A DNA stretch of 64,000 bases from an uncultured Bacilli bacterium. Its GTDB lineage: Bacteria; Bacillota_I; Bacilli_A; ML615J-28; CAG-313. Location of the stretch: the NCBI GenBank assembly GCA_934098295.1, contig CAKONV010000001.1, positions 62,001-126,000 of the forward strand, written 5' to 3'. A program made the translations under genes and the position numbers. This document shows positions 31,478 through 41,500 of the stretch, one piece after another (within the stretch, counting starts at the first letter, position 1; each line of letters begins with the position of its first letter). A model generated the notes under the pieces. That model worked only from the letters and a program-made list of their open reading frames with translations, was not told the DNA's origin and made no database searches.

Positions 31478-33262
31478 TTATTCACTGACCTTTTCTTTAA
31501 GATTTTCTTTTATATCATTTATAAAAAAACAAATAAAGGATTGAGCATTTAAAAATTCACGATAAATGTAAATATTGCTTTTATTATTTTTATCAATATT
31601 TTCTATTTTTTTATTTATATAGGGTAAGATTTTATCTACTATCAACATTTTTTCTTTTTCATCATTTGTATAACTGTTAATTATAAGATTTATTTTTTCT
31701 AAAATTCGTTTTCTTTCAATTTCATTAAATATAATATTAAAGATACCCGAATGTTTAATTAAGAAAAGAATAATATCATCATATTCATCACCAACATAAG
31801 TATTTTCAAAGTTAACGACTTGAGAAAGATTTCCATTATCATCAAAATAAAAATCACATAAATCAAGTTTTCCTTGAGCATAGACTTCGCCATTAAATTT
31901 TTCTTTAGACAAATTTTTAAATTTAACTAAAAATTCAACTATTTTTATAATTTGGTCATCTGTAAGATTATTTTTAACTACAGTTCCTTCATACTTATAA
32001 AATCTATCAACGCCTTTATAAGAATCAACATACCTTGGTAAAGGCAAAGTATTATCATTTTCAAATTCTTTATATATTTTATATTCACATTCATTACCTG
32101 AGTGTTTCTTTATAATTTTACCTTCACTGTCTATAATTATTTCATTTTTATTTTCTATTTCACTAAAATAATCTAAAGTATTACTAAATTTAAAACTTTC
32201 GTTCATTGTTCTAATATCTTCAATCAAATCTTTTGTAGTTTTATTATAAAAAATCTTAGGATCAATTACATCTGTTATCACAATTACTGAACCATAACAA
32301 GAATCGTTAACTAATACTTCTCCTGTTTTTTCAATTTTTATATCATCAATTCTACTATTTACTTTTTCTTTAATGGTATCAAAAACTATTTTATTCATTT
32401 TTAAACCATATTCTAAAATTTTATTAATTTCTATTCTGTTGTTTTGTTCAAAACAAACATTAAGTAAATTATTTAATATCGGATTTATGTATAAAAATGT
32501 TTCATTTCCCATTTTTTTAGTATGGTTAGCTTCATTTAATGTTAATTCTTTACATGAAAACATTGAATTAAATATTTTCTCATTTTCAATAATACCATTT
32601 AAAAAATCTTTATTTAGATAAATATTATTGAAAAATCTATCAAAATCACACAATAATTGATAGGTATTAAAAAAAGTATTAAATGTATGAATATCACCAT
32701 TTTCTAATAACATTTTAGATAATTCTAATAATTTCTTTATTGTAACCGAAAAGTAAATTGTAATATTACTGAAGTTTAAATTATAACCACCAAAAGCAGT
32801 AGAATATTTTAATTTTTGATTGTTAATTAAATATTTAAAGCCATTAATAGCTTTAAACTCAATAATATAATCAATAATGTCTTTACCGAATTCATCCTTA
32901 GATTTTATTACTTTTTGATAAAAAGTGGGGTTATCTTCGTTACATAGTCTTCGAAACTCTTCAACATCATCACTAGCTGCTGCCCATCTTATCCCTTTAT
33001 TAACATAATGATACTTTAAGTCTTTACTATCATCTAATAATTCGGCAATTCTAATATCAAAAATTTTTTCTAGTGGTATATAATAGTCTTTATTTAATTT
33101 TCTATTGCCTTCTAGCATTTGGCTAAAGTTAGGTTTTTGTTTTTTGACTTTGCCATCTACATCTTCCTCGTTTAGTTCTTCATGTATCTTACGAAGTAGA
33201 TCACTTTGGGTTGCAATGTTATTTTCTTCCATTAATATAGTTAATTTTTCTTTTAATCTCAT
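31478..33262 (-). CDS. XRE-type HTH / ankyrin-like / phosphotransferase-like fusion protein
   Basis: About 594 residues. Residues 1-75 look like an XRE helix-turn-helix, with QSDLLRKIHEELNEED and NFSQMLEGNRKLNKDYY. Residues about 85-200 have ankyrin-like helices (AAASDDVEEFRRLC, FGKDIIDYIIEFKAINGF). The C-terminal 200 residues resemble aminoglycoside/choline phosphotransferases: YKIYKEFEND, then GEVYAQGKLDLCDFYFDDNG and VNFENTYVGDEYDD. The usual catalytic HGDxxxxN is changed to QGKLDLCD, so phosphotransfer may be lost and the domain may only bind a ligand. The ATG at 33262 has AAGGAG, preferred over 33310. Confidence 0.7.
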   Translation of the reverse strand: MRLKEKLTILMEENNIATQSDLLRKIHEELNEEDVDGKVKKQKPNFSQMLEGNRKLNKDYYIPLEKIFDIRIAELLDDSKDLKYHYVNKGIRWAAASDDVEEFRRLCNEDNPTFYQKVIKSKDEFGKDIIDYIIEFKAINGFKYLINNQKLKYSTAFGGYNLNFSNITIYFSVTIKKLLELSKMLLENGDIHTFNTFFNTYQLLCDFDRFFNNIYLNKDFLNGIIENEKIFNSMFSCKELTLNEANHTKKMGNETFLYINPILNNLLNVCFEQNNRIEINKILEYGLKMNKIVFDTIKEKVNSRIDDIKIEKTGEVLVNDSCYGSVIVITDVIDPKIFYNKTTKDLIEDIRTMNESFKFSNTLDYFSEIENKNEIIIDSEGKIIKKHSGNECEYKIYKEFENDNTLPLPRYVDSYKGVDRFYKYEGTVVKNNLTDDQIIKIVEFLVKFKNLSKEKFNGEVYAQGKLDLCDFYFDDNGNLSQVVNFENTYVGDEYDDIILFLIKHSGIFNIIFNEIERKRILEKINLIINSYTNDEKEKMLIVDKILPYINKKIENIDKNNKSNIYIYREFLNAQSFICFFINDIKENLKEKVSE

Positions 33263-33308
33263 TTGTTTATTCTCCTTAATTTTTTTATTTATACAAGCTT
33301 GCAGTTTC

Positions 33309-33383
33309 ATTATATCACTACTTTAATTATCATGCAAATTTATGTTCAAATTTCATAAAAAAATGTTCATTTTTTGGTGTTCA
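33309..33383 (-). promoter_or_regulatory. Promoter with three TGTTCA boxes upstream of the HTH-kinase operon
   Basis: Minus strand: TTGCAT (33332-33337), 17-base spacer, TATAAT (33309-33314). Directly upstream lie three TGTTCA boxes (plus-strand 33343-33348, 33364-33369, 33378-33383) and one inverted TGAACA at 33431-33436. They are candidate operators for the XRE domain encoded downstream. The spacing does not fit LexA/DinR boxes (GAAC-N4-GTTC). Confidence 0.5.
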
Positions 33384-33457
33384 TTTTTTATCTGCTTTTT
33401 TATTAATAATAACATTAAGTAATTATTTTTTGAACACTACCTGTATGTAAATAGTTT

Positions 33458-34589
33458 TTAGCTATCAAATTCTTTGTTTCTAAGCATTTTTTCTAAATTA
33501 TGTTCTTCTCTAATTTCTCGTTTTACACTATTTGTAAAAGATGTTAATTTGCCATCTTTTAGAATATAATAACAATCTGGCCTTAAAATGGTATTTGAGG
33601 CAAGAATAGAATTATTTGTTGTTAATATAACTTGAATATTGTTATAACTACTAATATATTTTAAAACATTTTGTGCTAGATCAAAATGATAAAATGCATC
33701 AAATTCATCCATGAACAAGACTGATACATCGTTAAAATGGTTGTACCAAAAAAATAATTGTTCTAGCGATTTATAACCATTTGATGCTGTTTGAAAAAAA
33801 GGAAATATCTTATTTTTGTGCCTTTCCACTAAAAATTTTTGTTTAGTAGGAAAAGAAAGTTCTACTGTTTACTAAATTAACTTCAATTCCTGTCAATTTT
33901 TTTATAAATTTTTGAAATTCAACTGTTAGATTATTTTCAGCAATCCATTAATCAAGCAAGTAATTTTCTTTTTTTAAGCCAATATATTCATTATCTTTAT
34001 TTGGTTTAAATAAAAGCATATGGGAAACGAAATTCATAATAAATTTAATATAAGAATTAGTTGGTTGAATTGTATTATTGGCAATATATCTTAAAACAGC
34101 AAAATTTTTTTCAAAATATTCTAGATTTATAGTTTCAGCATTTATTTTATTTAAATTTGATTTGATAAATTTTTTATTAGTGAAGTCATAAATATAAATA
34201 ATTTCATTATTTATGTTTAATTCTTCATATGTAAGTTCTTAGGGTGACTTCTTTTTATACGTATACTTTATGATGTCATTTTGATTTTTAAAAACATATT
34301 CAAATGTTGCAACATTTTTATTTGAATCAGCATTTAAAAAAGTCATTTCATCATATTGGCTTTGATTGGTATTTTTATCGGTAAGAAGATATACTATATC
34401 AAATAAAGCTAATCCAAAATTACTTTTACCTATTCCATTGATACCATAAATTACAACTTTCGTTAACAAATCATCTTTTATACATTGATTATTAAATTTA
34501 TAATCATAGACATTAGAAAAATCTAAAACAATTGGTTCTTTAAAATTTTTATAGTTTTCTACTTTAAATCTAATTAGCATATCTTCCAT
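33458..34589 (-). pseudogene. Decayed AAA_15-type ATPase (AbiL/RloA-like)
   Basis: Two open pieces and the region between them form one ATPase. The N-terminal piece (34239-34589) starts IRFKVENYKNFKEPIVLDF and has Walker A YGINGIGKSNF. The C-terminal piece (33458-33829) has Walker B VLFMDEFDAF and the switch region VILTTNNSIL. Between them the frame reads on sensibly, with an in-frame TAA after the first piece (then ELTYEELNIN), a second TAA in NYLLD*WIAENN, and a frameshift near 33855. At least three lesions indicate a dead gene rather than a sequencing error. Ribosome binding site AAGGA still precedes the start. It was probably part of an abortive-infection or RloA-type locus. Confidence 0.85.
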
Positions 34590-34774
34590 CCTTATTAGTT
34601 GTTAGTAATATCATTATTTGCTTTTATTGATGAATTAAATTCATTTGATATATTAACTTCTCATATTAATTAAATATTGCAATTATATTTTAACATATTT
34701 TATATTTGCAAGCCAACACTCGCTACCATTCAATGTGTCAATTGGTAGTTGCAACTATAAAAAGAATAATAAAT

Positions 34775-34866
34775 AAAAAAAGCGGCGGGGTAATTCTCCG
34801 CCATTCGGTGGACCAGGGCCCTTTAGGCCAGTCCAGCTAGCAAAAACATGTTAGCAAATTGAGCAA
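34775..34866 (-). ncRNA. Candidate small RNA: three adjoining hairpins with U7 tail
   Basis: The 60 bases 34782-34841 are about 65 percent G+C in a very AT-rich setting. On the minus strand three hairpins follow each other almost without spacing. The first is GCTAAC/GCTAGC (34836-34841 with 34850-34855). The second is TGGAC/GTCCA plus GGCC/GGCC (34809-34835). The third is GGCGG/CCGCC (34784-34802), followed by T7 at 34775-34781. A possible promoter is TTTACA (34895-34900), 18 bases, TAAAAT (34871-34876). No known RNA class was recognised. It may instead be only a strong terminator for gpsA. Apart from it, the gene-free stretch 34590-34967 shows nothing else. Confidence 0.45.
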
Positions 34867-34967
34867 TTACATTTTAGTAAATAATTTTTACATTTGTAAA
34901 TAGTTTTAATAAAAATCATGCGTAAGCTATTTTGAAAAAATTATATAACTAAATTAATATGATTTTT

Positions 34968-35966
34968 TTATTCATTTTTTAATTCATTTCTCATTAATCT
35001 TTTTATTTCATCAAGGGGTTCAGAATTAAAAGTGATTATGTTATAAACAGCATCAATGATTGGGGCATAGATTTTATTGGTTTCCGCTATTTTATGAACA
35101 ATTTTGCAAGCTGTTAAGCCTTCTACAGTTTTTTTATTGTTTTTTAGGAAAGCATCATATCCATATTTTCCAATAGCAATGCCAGCAGAATAGTTTCTTG
35201 AAGTATTACTAGTGCAAGTTAAGATTAGATCACCATATCCAGCTAGTCCCAAACAAGTAGCTTCTTTGCCACCATAAAATTTAACAAATCTTCTTATTTC
35301 GTTCATGCCTCTAGTGATAACTCCAGCACGGATATTATTTTTTAGTCCTACACCTTCAACAATACCACAAGCTATCGCAATGACATTTTTTAAAGCTGCG
35401 CAACATTCAGTACCAACGACATCTTCGTTGGTGTAAACTCTAAAATAATCAGTGGAAAATGTTTGTTGAACTTTTTTAGCACATGCTAGGTTTGTAGAAG
35501 TTACACAAACAGTTGTAAACTGCCTTTCCATTACTTCACTCGCAAATGATGGTCCTACTAAAGTTACGATTTGGTCTTTAAAATTAGGTTTTAAAGTTTC
35601 TTCAATTAAATATGATAAAGTTTTACCACTTTTAAAGTCAAAGCCTTTAGCTAAGTTGACGATAATGGTTTTTTGATTTATTTTGTCTTTGATTTGTTCT
35701 AGTATTTCTTTTATTATAGTAGAAGGAACAGCAAGGACTAAAATGTCAGCATCTTGTATGACTTTAAAAATATCTGATGTTGCGGTAATTTTATTGTCCA
35801 AAATAAAATCAGCAAAATATTTAGTATTAATATGCAAATTATTGATATCATTAACTAATTCTTTGTTTCGGTCCCAAATTTGAACATTTTTAGCGTTTGT
35901 TGTTAAAACCGATGAAATAGCAGTCCCCCAGGATCCCCCTCCAATTATTCCAATTTTTTGAATCAT
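34968..35966 (-). CDS. gpsA: NAD(P)H-dependent glycerol-3-phosphate dehydrogenase
   Basis: A 332-residue enzyme. The Rossmann motif GIIGGGSWGTAIS is at the N-terminus. Further family blocks are KGFDFKSGKTLS, VGPSFASEV, the catalytic lysine in ECCAALKNVIAI (about 190), and GLAGYGDLILTC. It reduces dihydroxyacetone phosphate to sn-glycerol 3-phosphate for phospholipid synthesis. The ATG at 35978 is too near the AAGGA ribosome binding site, so I take the ATG at 35966. A core gene between accessory blocks. Confidence 0.93.
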   Translation of the reverse strand: MIQKIGIIGGGSWGTAISSVLTTNAKNVQIWDRNKELVNDINNLHINTKYFADFILDNKITATSDIFKVIQDADILVLAVPSTIIKEILEQIKDKINQKTIIVNLAKGFDFKSGKTLSYLIEETLKPNFKDQIVTLVGPSFASEVMERQFTTVCVTSTNLACAKKVQQTFSTDYFRVYTNEDVVGTECCAALKNVIAIACGIVEGVGLKNNIRAGVITRGMNEIRRFVKFYGGKEATCLGLAGYGDLILTCTSNTSRNYSAGIAIGKYGYDAFLKNNKKTVEGLTACKIVHKIAETNKIYAPIIDAVYNIITFNSEPLDEIKRLMRNELKNE

Positions 35967-36042
35967 TTTTAATCTCATCCTTATATTTTAAAATAATGTA
36001 ATTAGATTATACATTATTTTAAAAATAATTTGTTGATTTTAA

Positions 36043-38559
36043 CTATTTCTTTTTTCTAATAAGATCAGCTACTTTCATCTTTTTGATTTTATTTAATTTT
36101 AAGAAAGCACTGAATAGATTGACAAATATAATGAATACAAAACTTAATAATAAGTACCACCACTTATAGTATATAAAAATTATTTCAGGTCTAATTTTTT
36201 TAATTAATGCAAAATTTATGGCTTTGACAATTTGCATTGAAATTGGTGTTGCTAATAATACCATAAATATAGAAACACTAACTACTAGTAAATAATATGT
36301 TAATAAAATATCTTTATTTAAAATACCACTAGCTTTTAAAATGCCTATTTCTTTTTGTTTTCTATTTATTATTCTATTTACAAAACCGAATATATAGAAA
36401 AATACAATTAATGCTAAAAGAACTGTTAATATTCTAATACTACGTAATCTAAAAAATAAAAAAAGAGATGTTTCGTAAAAGCCAATACTTTCATCATTTT
36501 TCATTGTTTTTTCGTTGTAGGGAACCCTAGAACTAGTATATTGTAAACAATGGCCAATTTTGCTGCACAAATTGGAAAATTTTTTATAATCTTTGATTGA
36601 ATCTTTTTTAATAATTATATTCCGATATTCAGAAAAATCTTCCAATTTACTACAAAAAGCACTATTAAAATAGAAATTATCAAACATTGTTTTTCCACTT
36701 TCTAAAGCTGATGCATCAGCAAATATGCCTTTAACAATGAAATCTTCTTTAATTTTAACACCTTTTAGATCATTGTCACTAATTTCAAGAGTTATTTTTT
36801 CATTCAAATGACTTGGGGTGTTAAGAATAGCATATTCAGGTGTTTGTGTAATAGGGTCAACACCAATATCTTTAAAATAATATGCATAATCATGATTTTC
36901 TTTAAAAATAATATTATACATTTTAAGGGATAAATAAACTTCGTTGTAATTTGCTAAAAACCTACTATATAAAGGACTATTTACATCTTCATTTATTTGT
37001 TTAATTTCATCCTTAGTCATAAAAACATGATTATCAGTTGTAATACCATTGTATTCGTGGTTATGAAATAATTTTTCATTCCTAATTGAAATTGTCGAAT
37101 ATTTATTTAAGTCAATTTTTACATCATTTGCAAAAATCATACCAGAAAGACGATGGCTATAATGATTAAAATTAAATTCTATAGGTCTATTAAGTTTACT
37201 CGCATTAGGTCTTTTGATTACTGAATCTTTTGTACATAAATAGTAAGCTTCAGTAGTAATACATGTATCATCAGGATTACTTTTAAAATCAACATCGAAT
37301 ATACCATTAATTTTTATTGGTTCCCCACATTCAACCCAATAGGTACCGACTAATTCTTCATAGTTTGAATTATCGCTAGTTAAAATTTGTGTTTTAAGTT
37401 CAAAATCTTTATAAATGCTTTTAGTTTTTATAAGATAATCAATTACTTCTTTATATAAATAAACGCTTCTTTCATCAAGTTCTTGATATGATGTAACAAA
37501 TTTAAACCCCATCTTGATTGCATCTAAACTTGAATCAATAATATTATTATTTATATATTCTAGCTCTGGAAATTTCTCTAAAATTTTTTCTAGTTTTGGT
37601 TTTCTAATGCCGCCTTTTCCATCTACTCCATCTTCTGATTCAAAAATGCTAATATAATGTACATCATCTAGCACAGCTAAATTTTTTCCATCAATCCATC
37701 CTCTTGAATAATTAGATATTGAAAAAATAACAATTAAGGTTATTAAAGATACAAAAACGATTAAAAAACTAATAAAGGTATCAACTTGAGATGCAAATAA
37801 ACAATTTAGGGCTAGTTTAAATTTTTTAGAAAAAGTTAAACTATTTGATTTATGTTCTTTTTCTTTAATAGGGTAATTATCCTTTAGTTCTATTTCTTTT
37901 TCATCACTTACTACTTTACCACTTGATAATCTAATAATACGGTCTCCATAATTTTTTGCCAGTTCTTCATTATGAGTTACAACAATAACCAGTCTATTAA
38001 GGGATATTTTCTTTAAACACTCCATTACTTCAATTGCCATTTCTTTATTTAATGATCCCGTTGGTTCATCGGCTAAAATAAACGACGAATCTTTTAATAA
38101 CGCTCTCGCAATGGCTATTCGCTCTTCTTCTCCACCTGATAGTTCAAAAGGATATCTATTTAAATAATTACTTAATCCAACTATAGATAAAGCTTCATTA
38201 ATACGTTCATTAACTTTAGAACTGTTTTTGTCAAAACAAACTAATGATAGATTAGCTTTTACATTCATACTTTGAATTAAATTAGATTCTTGAAAAACAA
38301 TACTAACATATTTAGATCTAAAATCTTCTAAACTTTTATCATTCTCTTTTCGTTTCTCACCATCGATTAGTATATCGCCACTACTAGGTGAATCTAATCC
38401 TCCAATTAAATTTAATAAAGTTGTTTTACCACTTCCTGAAGGTCCTAAAATAAATACTAACCCTCTACTATTAAATTCTAAATTAATATCGTTTAAGGCA
38501 TTAACACTAATTTTCCTTTTGGTTTCATATATTTTACTTACATTATTTAATTTTATCAT
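36043..38559 (-). CDS. ABC transporter, fused ATPase and FtsX-type permease (copy A)
   Basis: An 838-residue fusion. The ATPase (1-225) has Walker A GPSGSGKTT, Walker B FILADEPTGSLN and an unusual signature LSGGEEERIAIARAL: the usual basic residues after LSGGE are acidic. A membrane segment near 260-280 is followed by an extracellular domain and three C-terminal membrane segments with the FtsX pattern (NRKQKEIGILKASGI). Paralogous to the 42482-44917 gene, and third of a minus-strand set with the secreted lipase-like protein between them. Ribosome binding site AAGGA. Confidence 0.86.
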   Translation of the reverse strand: MIKLNNVSKIYETKRKISVNALNDINLEFNSRGLVFILGPSGSGKTTLLNLIGGLDSPSSGDILIDGEKRKENDKSLEDFRSKYVSIVFQESNLIQSMNVKANLSLVCFDKNSSKVNERINEALSIVGLSNYLNRYPFELSGGEEERIAIARALLKDSSFILADEPTGSLNKEMAIEVMECLKKISLNRLVIVVTHNEELAKNYGDRIIRLSSGKVVSDEKEIELKDNYPIKEKEHKSNSLTFSKKFKLALNCLFASQVDTFISFLIVFVSLITLIVIFSISNYSRGWIDGKNLAVLDDVHYISIFESEDGVDGKGGIRKPKLEKILEKFPELEYINNNIIDSSLDAIKMGFKFVTSYQELDERSVYLYKEVIDYLIKTKSIYKDFELKTQILTSDNSNYEELVGTYWVECGEPIKINGIFDVDFKSNPDDTCITTEAYYLCTKDSVIKRPNASKLNRPIEFNFNHYSHRLSGMIFANDVKIDLNKYSTISIRNEKLFHNHEYNGITTDNHVFMTKDEIKQINEDVNSPLYSRFLANYNEVYLSLKMYNIIFKENHDYAYYFKDIGVDPITQTPEYAILNTPSHLNEKITLEISDNDLKGVKIKEDFIVKGIFADASALESGKTMFDNFYFNSAFCSKLEDFSEYRNIIIKKDSIKDYKKFSNLCSKIGHCLQYTSSRVPYNEKTMKNDESIGFYETSLFLFFRLRSIRILTVLLALIVFFYIFGFVNRIINRKQKEIGILKASGILNKDILLTYYLLVVSVSIFMVLLATPISMQIVKAINFALIKKIRPEIIFIYYKWWYLLLSFVFIIFVNLFSAFLKLNKIKKMKVADLIRKKK
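37888..38040 (-). repeat. 153-bp segment nearly identical to 44246-44398
   Basis: Copy A of a direct repeat, offset exactly 6358 bases from the other copy. By eye 150 of 153 bases agree (three differences around 37982-37986). It lies in the D-loop/H-loop part of the ATPase, while the permease halves have diverged strongly, suggesting gene conversion between the paralogues. Confidence 0.85.
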
Positions 38560-38588
38560 TAGTTTTTCATCCTTTATTTTTTAATTTA

Positions 38589-41500
38589 TTAATCTAACTT
38601 TCCATAAACATAGACTGTATATTTTTTTTGGTCATAGGCTTTTGTTATGAACAAAATATTATCTACTTTAACTAATTCACCAGTATCAACAATTCCAAAT
38701 TTTTCAAATTCGGTATTCTTATTATTTTCAGTTACCAACGATCCATTAACCTTAAGTTTTACAGCGGTGCCAATATATAATCCCATACGAGGTGCCAATT
38801 TTTTGTCTGTAGATTTTCCATTACTCTCATATTTTATTTCTAATTTTTCATATGTTATATCAACAATATTCGTACTATATGCTATGCCAATTAATCCGCC
38901 TATAGATTTGTTATCACTATCATCCTTTAATGCAACATTATCGTGAAAAAGAGTGATTTTTGCAGAGGTTTTACATCTAACAACCGCACCACCAAATATG
39001 TAACCACAAACTCCACCTATATTACCAAATGAATTAATAGTTAGCCCACTGCTGCAATCAATAATTCTATTTCCTAAGCCACATATACCACCTACAAATA
39101 TATTTTTGATTGGTTTTTCATCGTCATTTGTGCATCCAGCAGTGATAATTTCACAATTTTCCTCTACACTACAATTTTTTATTGTCCCATCAACACTAGA
39201 ACCAGCTACTGTGCCAACATATGTATATTTATCATTGTCAGAATATTTTATTTTGATACTACTATCAACAAATTTTAAGTTTTCAATTGTTCCACCAGAT
39301 AATTTTCTAATAAAGCCAACATGCTTATCACTTTTTGTTTCTTCAATTATCATGTTTTTTATTTCGATATTGGAATCAATTCCTTTTATCGTACCACTTA
39401 ACATTGCAACATCAATTGGTTCCCAATTTAAAACTTTAATATTATTCATAATTAAAAAATCGCTTTGAATATAATATTTTGTTTCTCCATCTTCTAAGTA
39501 CTCAGATGCTGCATATCTAATATTGTTTAAATGCCTTCTACAAGTAATTATAAAATTATCTGTAAACGACCCAGTTCCAGATGCAAATAAATTATTTACA
39601 ACATAATCTGAAATTGTAATATTTTCTCCATTTACATATTCATGGCCGTTTAATGAAAAACTTACCACATGAATAGTACTACATCCTATAGATTTTGGCA
39701 AAATATTTGTCAAATCAAACTTCCCAATATTAACACCAGAATAATCTTGTGTAAGTTTCGCATTAGTGTGTTTATTATTCGATATTGTCACAATTACATT
39801 TTCAAATTTTTTAATATCTTCCCAACTAAGATAAAATTCATCACCATTTTCTTCTATCCATTCAAGATCATTATTGTTTAAACCTATTTCTATGGTAAGC
39901 ATAAAATCCGGTGCTTTAGTAGGATAAATATTGATATCATAACCAATCATTGCATCATCATAAATAATAAGAATATCATTTGATAAAGTGAAGTTGTTAC
40001 TTGAAGTTATTATATATGTTGATAAATATTCAACATAGCCATCACTAGAAACAATCAATAATTGAATATCATAATTATTGCCACGTGGTAATAATATTTT
40101 TACAGAATCATACACTGTATCATTTATTTTCCACCTTAATTGACGTTCATTAATATAAACGCATGCCTTTATATTTGAATTATTTGAAGAAAAAATTATA
40201 TAACAACTTTGACCACTCCGCAATGTAAAAGTATAATTTTTTTCATAATTTTTTGTTTCTACGGAGGAAATTGGAACATTATATTCACTATAAATAGTTG
40301 CATACTCTATACCTGTAGACCATGTCATCTCTAATTTATAAGATACACTAAATTCAAATTGATTTGTAAATTTTAACACCTTTTTGTTTTTATCTATAGA
40401 AATTTGATCATCTAACGTAATATCTGATGGATCATAAATTTTTATGCAAAAATATGAAAAAACATTTTTAGTGTTTTTTACATACAACTTTTTTACAATA
40501 TCTTTTCTCAAATAAATATATTCAAAATTAGTATTTTTAAAGAGAGTATCATCACTATAAACAACATCTGTATTATTAATTGAAATTAAATAATATCCAG
40601 ACTTATCAACAATAACATTATATACTTCTTTATCGCCTTGTTCGAGATAATTGTTATTATTACCAACAACCAAATTATTTATAATGTTAAGAGAAACAGA
40701 AGTATCACCTACATCTTCAATTAAAAATAAATATTGTTCTAATGCTTTATACTTAAATTCATAACTATTATGAGTTTCAGCAATTTTTTGTAATGCGTTA
40801 TTTGAATCGTATTTGTAAACGGTAATTTTAGCATTTTCTGCATTCAAAATTAACTTACTTGAAAAAACATTTTTTAAACTAAAAGCTTTTCCTGTTCCAA
40901 TGTTAGAAATACTTTCATAATTAAAGTTCAATAATGTTGGTGTATAATTTGGATATCCTAACATTATTGATGAAGAAATATTGTTAATAATTGATGGATT
41001 CATAATTTCTAAATTATGCGTAATTCCTGGCTGACTACAATCAGCCCTATTTTCACTATAATCACTACCAACAAATAGTTTTACATATCTTTTAAATCCA
41101 TTATATTCAATATCATCATCAAATCCATAACCAAATTGTGAATCAAGATCAATAAATAAATCATCCATAATAACAAATTCATTATTAAAAATATTCATCA
41201 AGCTTATTATATCATTAACTTCTTCTGTTGTCAAATCGCCTTCAATATTTACCTTTGATACATTTAAAACAGCTTTATATAAATTTATTCCCCATCTTTC
41301 AGTATATTCAGATAAATCAGCAATTTTTTTAACACAACTTTCAGCAAGTGTTGGGTTCATATCGGCAATATTAACAATCGTTTTTATAGTACCAATATAT
41401 TTATCTATTAAAGCACCATATTTTTGTTGATATTTAGGGTTAGTTTGTAAATCACTTATTAATCTTTTCAATAATCCCATAGACGTCATTGAGCCATATG

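Noticed and set aside
33343..33383. LexA/DinR (SOS) boxes
   Set aside because: TGTTCA boxes are direct repeats 14 and 21 bases apart, not GAAC-N4-GTTC palindromes.
34590..34967. tRNA or tmRNA in the GC-rich intergenic stretch
   Set aside because: No cloverleaf, T-loop or CCA end can be drawn; only consecutive hairpins with a U tail.
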